From Avichristensenella sp031549905 (GTDB taxonomy: Bacteria > Bacillota > Clostridia > Christensenellales > Aristaeellaceae): a DNA stretch of 64,000 nucleotides. Positions 59,673-64,000 of the stretch are shown in pieces. The notes beneath the pieces are model-generated. The model did not search any database. It was given only the letters and a program-made list of their open reading frames with translations, and was not told where the DNA came from. The DNA is taken from positions 6,326 to 70,325 of the forward strand of contig JAVBPC010000019.1 of assembly GCA_031549905.1 (NCBI GenBank), read 5' to 3'. Within the stretch, counting starts at the first letter, position 1, and each line of letters opens with the position of its first letter. A program made the position numbers and the translations under genes.

Positions 59673-60995
59673 AATCGATTGGTACCTATCCTGGTTTTCA
59701 ATCAGGTATTTTAGCATTTTTCTATTGGCCGCGCCAACCTGATGGTATTTGTTGCCCGGATCAGAAAAACACGCCACAAACAGAAACTGAATGGTCCAGA
59801 TGATATATGGCACAGCTTCTTTCTCTTCCTGCGACAGCGGGGTGATCTCATCATAACCCTTTAAGATAGCGCGCAGCACATCAAACCATAGCTCGCACTT
59901 CTTAGGATCATCAATGCACCCGGACAGTATAGACGTGGCGCAATAGCAGGGGTCGAACAGGCGGGGGCCAATAACGCTGGCGTCAAACGCATCAAACCCA
60001 ATGACTGTATCCGCCTCATCCAGAATGATGTTTCCCGCGTGCAAGTCGCGATGGATCAGTTGGCGCGGCAGCTTCGCTTCAATCCCGGCGAAGTTCGCCA
60101 GGTATGCGGTGCAGAATGATTCCGCCAGCGGCATATCCCATGCTGCCATGACGCCCTTTGCTTTGGGCAAGGACCAATTCGCGGCATCGGAAGCAAAAGA
60201 AATTTCGTCAAACTGCTGGGAAGATTCCAGTTTGCTCAGTGCATGATGCAGTTTCGCGATGCCTCTGCCGTAGGAATTGGCCCTTGCGAGATAGTTCCCT
60301 TCAAAATGTTTTTCGTTTGGTATGCCGTTCCCGAATATGCTTTTTTTCAGGCAGAAATACCGGCCATCACGCACGATATATGGCTTTCCGTCCGCCGCTT
60401 GGATCGCTGTGGCAGCGAGATAACCCTCTTGCGCTAACGCCTCGGACAGCGCCAAATGCCGTTCCAGCTGGTCCGTTGATGTGCCGCTGACAAGCTGCAG
60501 CGAATCGCCCACAAACCAGTTCTCATCGCTTTTGACATCAAAAACGGTAGGGTACACCGCTGATATCTCCATTTCAGGTTCCAGCGCCCAGTTTTTTAGC
60601 AATGCCTGAATATCCTGTTGTTGCATATGATAATCAATCCCCTTTGCCAAATTTTGTACCGAAGGCTCCGCAAGCTTTGCCAGCTTGCGATATCTGCTGG
60701 GGGAACAGCCATACAATCGACGGAACGCCTTGTAAAACCCCGCGTGCGTATCAAAGCCATAGGCAAGCGCAACATCAACTGCCTTTGCGCCACTAGCAAT
60801 CTCACTCGCGGCGTGCGCAAGCCTGCGTCTTACAATATACTGGCGCACCGGGCTGCCGGTATTTTCGCAGAAAACGCGCAGAAAATAGAACAAGGAGATT
60901 CCGGCGCGCGTTGCAAGCTCTTCAAGTGCAATGTCCGCTTTCAGGTTTTCTTCGATGTACCACAGCGCATCGCGCAGCATTTGATCATGATCCAC
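59670..60995 (-). CDS. AraC-type HTH domain fused to an aminoglycoside phosphotransferase-like kinase
   Basis: 441 residues. Residues 1-105 are a complete AraC DNA-binding domain (IALEELATRAGISLFYFLRVF, VALAYGFDTHAGFYKAFRRLYGCSP). Residues ~130-430 are an APH/choline-kinase-like fold with the catalytic loop LIHRDLHAGNI and the metal site VIGFDAFD. This kinase family phosphorylates antibiotics or small alcohols; fusion with AraC suggests a ligand-sensing regulator. The start is GTG 60995 with GGAGGGGGAG just upstream. Its stop codon comes from the MITE end, so the original C-terminus may be intact or slightly changed. Confidence 0.88.
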   Translation of the reverse strand: MDHDQMLRDALWYIEENLKADIALEELATRAGISLFYFLRVFCENTGSPVRQYIVRRRLAHAASEIASGAKAVDVALAYGFDTHAGFYKAFRRLYGCSPSRYRKLAKLAEPSVQNLAKGIDYHMQQQDIQALLKNWALEPEMEISAVYPTVFDVKSDENWFVGDSLQLVSGTSTDQLERHLALSEALAQEGYLAATAIQAADGKPYIVRDGRYFCLKKSIFGNGIPNEKHFEGNYLARANSYGRGIAKLHHALSKLESSQQFDEISFASDAANWSLPKAKGVMAAWDMPLAESFCTAYLANFAGIEAKLPRQLIHRDLHAGNIILDEADTVIGFDAFDASVIGPRLFDPCYCATSILSGCIDDPKKCELWFDVLRAILKGYDEITPLSQEEKEAVPYIIWTIQFLFVACFSDPGNKYHQVGAANRKMLKYLIENQDRYQSI

Positions 60996-61216
60996 AGCCT
61001 CTCCCCCTCCGTACGGTAATCCTATTATGGCACATCAGGGTACCGAAAAGATTTCCCGCATTGCGCGTTTAAATTTTCTTTTTTGCACTGTCTTTGGGCA
61101 GCAAAAGGACCGCTATGCATACACAAAGTACCGCATAGCAGCCCCGCAAGCAACCTTTTGTTTATCGATGACAACGCGCCAAATGTTGAGACGCGCGTTG
61201 CCGCCATTCTACCCTG

Positions 61217-63280
61217 TTAGTTGGTTCCGCCGGCATTGCCCGGGGTTATTTGAAACCCGCCTTGATTCATCAGGAAACCGCCCTCTTCCACGGGCGCAGG
61301 TTCACCAATCCATGCATACGGGATTGACAGTGCCCAGCTTGTGGTTTCCGTTACATTATAATCCTGCAGATAATTCGTGTAGAAGTCGAAGTATACGTTC
61401 GAATACAGCGGAACAAGCGGCATCATCTCAATCCACCGCTCCTGGAATGCAAGCCACTTGTGTGCATACTCTTGCCGCTCGGCTGCCTGCGTCGTGCGCA
61501 TATCCCAGGCCAGCGCCATCAGCTCTTCATCCTTCAGACCCGATGTGTTGACCGCCCCCTGGTAAATATCCGCCGTATTATAGTCGTAATACGGATCAAA
61601 CACATCCAGGAAGTTGCTGCCCAGGAAGAACATATCGTATGTACGCGGTTTGTTCCGATAGAAGTGTGGCAGCATTTCGGCAAACGTCATTTCCGTCACT
61701 TCCAGGCTGATCCCTATCTCGGCAAACGCGGCCTCCAGGTAAGCATGGATCATGTTTACCGTCTGCGCAGAATCAACCGGCTTTGCCCAGCGGATCACAA
61801 GCGGCGTCAGGCTTCCGTCCGCTTCCTTGCGGTAGCGAACGCCCTCTGTATACGTTCCGCCTGCCGCGTCATACGCCCAACCCGCGCGTTTCAGCAGCGC
61901 CTTTGACTCCTCCATGTCGTACGGGGCCTTCAGTGCTTCCATCTCAAGCTGAACATCGATTTCCGCAGTGCCCTTCACCGTATCCTCGTCGGCATAATAC
62001 GACATAATCCACTGGCCAAGCCCGTAATACCCATGCACCGCCATAGCAAACTGGGAAAGATCCGCAATCAGCGCATCTTTATCGATGCACCGCGCAATCG
62101 CCTGCCGGACAGCCACATCCGCGGTAACGCCATCTTCACAGGCAAGCGCCAGATAAGCAAGACCCGTCCGCAGATAGTTCGATTCACTCGCTTGACCCTC
62201 CACACCAGACAGTGTTCTCAGCTCCGTTATCGTCGCCGCATCCATCACCTTGTTGAGCAGGTCCACTTCGCCGCTTTCCAGCGCCGCGAACATATCTTCA
62301 TTGGCAATATACCTGAACTCGATCCGCTTGATGTGCGGCTTCTGTCCTTCGTAATTCCCGTAATAATTCTCATTGATCACAAAGGATGCTGTCTTTGCTT
62401 CCTTATCATACGATTCCAGCGAGTACGGCCCGCACGTCACCTTGGGGTTAAATACATAGCCCGTTTCCGGGTCCAGCAACGTCTTTGCAAGCATCTGCGC
62501 GGAAAATACCCCCGGCGCAAACCCAAGTTCCGCCTCGTTCATCTCTGCTGCATCCGCACCTCTGCCGATGTACGCCCCGTCGCCCGCATCCAGAATGTCA
62601 CACCCGGGCGCGATCACATGCATCGGATACGGCGTAATATCCAGCAGCGCAAGGCCGTAGAAATACGGGAGGTATGCCCCATCCACTGTCAGCGAGAACG
62701 AGTCATCCGACAGCAGCCTGATTCCGCTGATGCCCGATGTCAACCCCTTCTGATAGGCATCGTATCCCACGAAATGCGCAATGCCCCGCGGCTGGCCGCC
62801 CAATTCCTCAATCAGCGGCGATGCGCAAAGCAGCAGTGAGAACAGATAATCTTTCGCGGTAACAGGTGTTCCGTCGTTATACACTATATCTGTCATCAGG
62901 TGGAAGGTATACGTCCGGTTGCCTGCGGCATCAAGCGCCGCCTGCACCGTCGCAACCGCAGCGCCGTTGAACATCAACTCCGATGTCGGAAACCACGCAA
63001 TCGTGCTGTACCCATGCAGCAGATTGCGCACGTCGATATCAGCCGTGTTATTTCCCCACAAATCCATGGCGAAATAGCCCGACATCTGCGTGGGCGAAGC
63101 AACCACCAGCAGTTCTTCTTCCTGCAGGCCAATCTCATCCTCAACAGGAACCACACTCCGCACTGTGACCAGGTTTTGCAGGGAACCAGTCGCCTCCGTT
63201 GGCAGCGTCTCCTCCGCAAAAGCCATGCCCGCGCACACAAGCGCCAGCGCAACCAGGGTCGCAATAAGCTTCTTTTTCAT
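61217..63280 (-). CDS. Oligopeptide-type ABC transporter substrate-binding protein
   Basis: 687 residues, SBP family 5 (OppA/DppA-like). A signal peptide (KKKLIATLVALALVCAGMAFA) lacks a canonical lipobox position. Family segments are YTFHLMTDIVYNDGTPVTAKD, KVTCGPYSLESYD, and the late LEVTEMTFAEMLPHFY. It should bind peptides or nickel-type ligands for an importer not encoded here. ATG 63280 follows AAGGAG; a 15-bp hairpin lies upstream. The gap 60996-61216 holds only weak hairpins. Confidence 0.9.
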   Translation of the reverse strand: MKKKLIATLVALALVCAGMAFAEETLPTEATGSLQNLVTVRSVVPVEDEIGLQEEELLVVASPTQMSGYFAMDLWGNNTADIDVRNLLHGYSTIAWFPTSELMFNGAAVATVQAALDAAGNRTYTFHLMTDIVYNDGTPVTAKDYLFSLLLCASPLIEELGGQPRGIAHFVGYDAYQKGLTSGISGIRLLSDDSFSLTVDGAYLPYFYGLALLDITPYPMHVIAPGCDILDAGDGAYIGRGADAAEMNEAELGFAPGVFSAQMLAKTLLDPETGYVFNPKVTCGPYSLESYDKEAKTASFVINENYYGNYEGQKPHIKRIEFRYIANEDMFAALESGEVDLLNKVMDAATITELRTLSGVEGQASESNYLRTGLAYLALACEDGVTADVAVRQAIARCIDKDALIADLSQFAMAVHGYYGLGQWIMSYYADEDTVKGTAEIDVQLEMEALKAPYDMEESKALLKRAGWAYDAAGGTYTEGVRYRKEADGSLTPLVIRWAKPVDSAQTVNMIHAYLEAAFAEIGISLEVTEMTFAEMLPHFYRNKPRTYDMFFLGSNFLDVFDPYYDYNTADIYQGAVNTSGLKDEELMALAWDMRTTQAAERQEYAHKWLAFQERWIEMMPLVPLYSNVYFDFYTNYLQDYNVTETTSWALSIPYAWIGEPAPVEEGGFLMNQGGFQITPGNAGGTN

Positions 63281-63315
63281 GGAACACACTCCTTGTCCAT
63301 TTTGTCCGCATATGC

Positions 63316-63352
63316 GCAGGTAAGAAAGCCCGCATGTGGCTTTCTTACCTGC
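63316..63352. terminator. Perfect 15-bp hairpin between surface-protein and oppA-like genes
   Basis: GCAGGTAAGAAAGCC and GGCTTTCTTACCTGC with a 7-nt loop. There is no T run on either side, so it may stabilise or process the transcript, or act as an atypical terminator. Confidence 0.55.
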
Positions 63353-63395
63353 CTTGTGATATGCCTTTTGCTCATGCGTGTCCGCACTGGCTTCC

Positions 63396-64000
63396 TCACT
63401 CGGGGCAATCGCCCATGTTGCGGGATGCCATACCGGCCAGCGGTACCTCGTCATCCAGGATGATATAGAATCCCTGGATCAGTCGTGCCTGCGCATCGGC
63501 GATGTTTTCCGGGGTGATCTCTGGGTCAGGGTTCACAGGGGGCTCGGGATCATCCGGGTCGGGCAATACGGGGAGGATGGTCGCGCTTGGGGTGTACCAG
63601 AAGGTTATGTGCACATCGCCGTCTGGCATGAGGCCCACCACTGAGAACATGGAGAACGGGCTTTCGGGGATTGTGCCTTTTGCATCGTAGCCTTCTCTTG
63701 TCCGGGACCACGCCATGTATTGCGCACCAAACTGGTGTGGCGTCCCTGACAGCGGGTCGGTGTAGACGGAGAGGTTGGTGGCGGTGCTTAGGTGGTGGAT
63801 GTAGAGGGTGTGGGTGTTCGCCACAAAGTGCGCCGTGTACGTCACCGCTGTCCACAGCCCGTCTCTCTTCACGCTCGCCGGCATATCCTCCGCCGCCAGC
63901 TCTTTGTCCGTATGTTTCCACTCGTCGTTCCCGCTCACCGTCCAGTGCGTGAACGTGTAGCCCGGGTTCTCTGTCGCTACCGTCGAACCTGCCGGCGTTT
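63396..64000 (-). CDS. Surface protein with Listeria-Bacteroides-type repeats, C-terminal part (runs off window)
   Basis: The frame is open from the window edge to the TGA at 63396 (about 200 codons visible). GYTFTHWTVSGND is the repeat pattern of InlB B-repeat/Flg_new domains. Thr/Tyr-rich beta segments and a Pro/Asp linker (PDPDDPEPPVNPDPE) follow. The tail contains ILDDEVPLAG, a sequence often found just before LPxTG anchors, but it then ends in SRNMGDCPE with no LPxTG or membrane helix. It is probably a large adhesin; the truncated anchor, or another attachment mode, is notable. Confidence 0.75.
   Translation of the reverse strand, partial: TPAGSTVATENPGYTFTHWTVSGNDEWKHTDKELAAEDMPASVKRDGLWTAVTYTAHFVANTHTLYIHHLSTATNLSVYTDPLSGTPHQFGAQYMAWSRTREGYDAKGTIPESPFSMFSVVGLMPDGDVHITFWYTPSATILPVLPDPDDPEPPVNPDPEITPENIADAQARLIQGFYIILDDEVPLAGMASRNMGDCPE

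Noticed and set aside
1..64000. CRISPR arrays, tRNA or rRNA genes
   Set aside because: No regularly spaced repeats and no cloverleaf or rRNA-like sequence were seen in the intergenic regions.

Overview
The window looks like chromosomal DNA of a GC-rich, Gram-positive-type member of the Clostridia, possibly near Christensenellales. This rests on several things: a short SRP RNA, ytaF and DUF1836 genes, Bce-type and YesN-type sensory genes, many sugar-binding proteins without signal-peptide cysteines, permease operons that lack their own ATPase, GGAGG ribosome sites with some GTG/TTG starts, and a surface protein with Listeria-Bacteroides-type repeats. The lineage is inference. No tRNA, rRNA, CRISPR array, integrase or complete insertion sequence was seen.

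Layout. 1-11.4 kb: an amino-sugar/oligosaccharide locus. nanE, a ROK kinase and a membrane-anchored AraC regulator are read leftward, followed by a binding protein, two permeases, a sugar isomerase, a HAD phosphatase and the start of a large unknown enzyme. An RpiR-family regulator is divergent. 11.4-15.9 kb: a complete BceRSAB-type peptide-sensing and detoxification module with a candidate BceR box. 16.2-31 kb: a biosynthetic locus. A strong promoter drives a 2,442-residue two-module NRPS (C-A-T-C-A-T) ending in a thioester reductase. It is followed in the same operon by a 7TM histidine kinase, a receiver-GAF-HD-GYP protein, a fatty-acid-activating ligase and an acyl carrier protein. A convergent ABC exporter is preceded by a small His-rich ORF. 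The parts together predict an N-acylated dipeptide aldehyde (or its cyclised product), with built-in signalling, export and possibly Bce-type immunity.

31-42 kb: a leftward operon with an unusual mix of two sugar-type permeases, a membrane-fusion protein, a MacB-like membrane protein, a propeller/binding-protein fusion, a two-component system, a second membrane-fusion protein and a secreted Cys-rich RING/zinc-ribbon-like protein. No ATPase is present. 42-49 kb: housekeeping and metal-related genes (small kinase, branched-chain aminotransferase, aldo/keto reductase with ferredoxin domain, CDF metal exporter, ytaF, nitroreductase, DUF1836, SGNH hydrolase). 49-53.3 kb: iron and cobalamin uptake. 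A feoA-feoA-feoB operon has three GTTAG/CTAAC palindromes, and a btuF-like gene is headed by a cobalamin riboswitch. 53.4-59.5 kb: an orphan sugar-binding protein, SRP RNA, a soluble histidine kinase, glyA, and iscR-iscS-iscU. 59.5-64 kb: an AraC-HTH/aminoglycoside-phosphotransferase fusion, an OppA-type binding protein, and the 3' end of a surface-protein gene.

A MITE-like repeat with TA ends and internal hairpins occurs three times (35169-35420, 52781-53032, 59511-59672). Two copies supply the TAG stop codon of the adjacent gene, and one sits between the cobalamin riboswitch and btuF.
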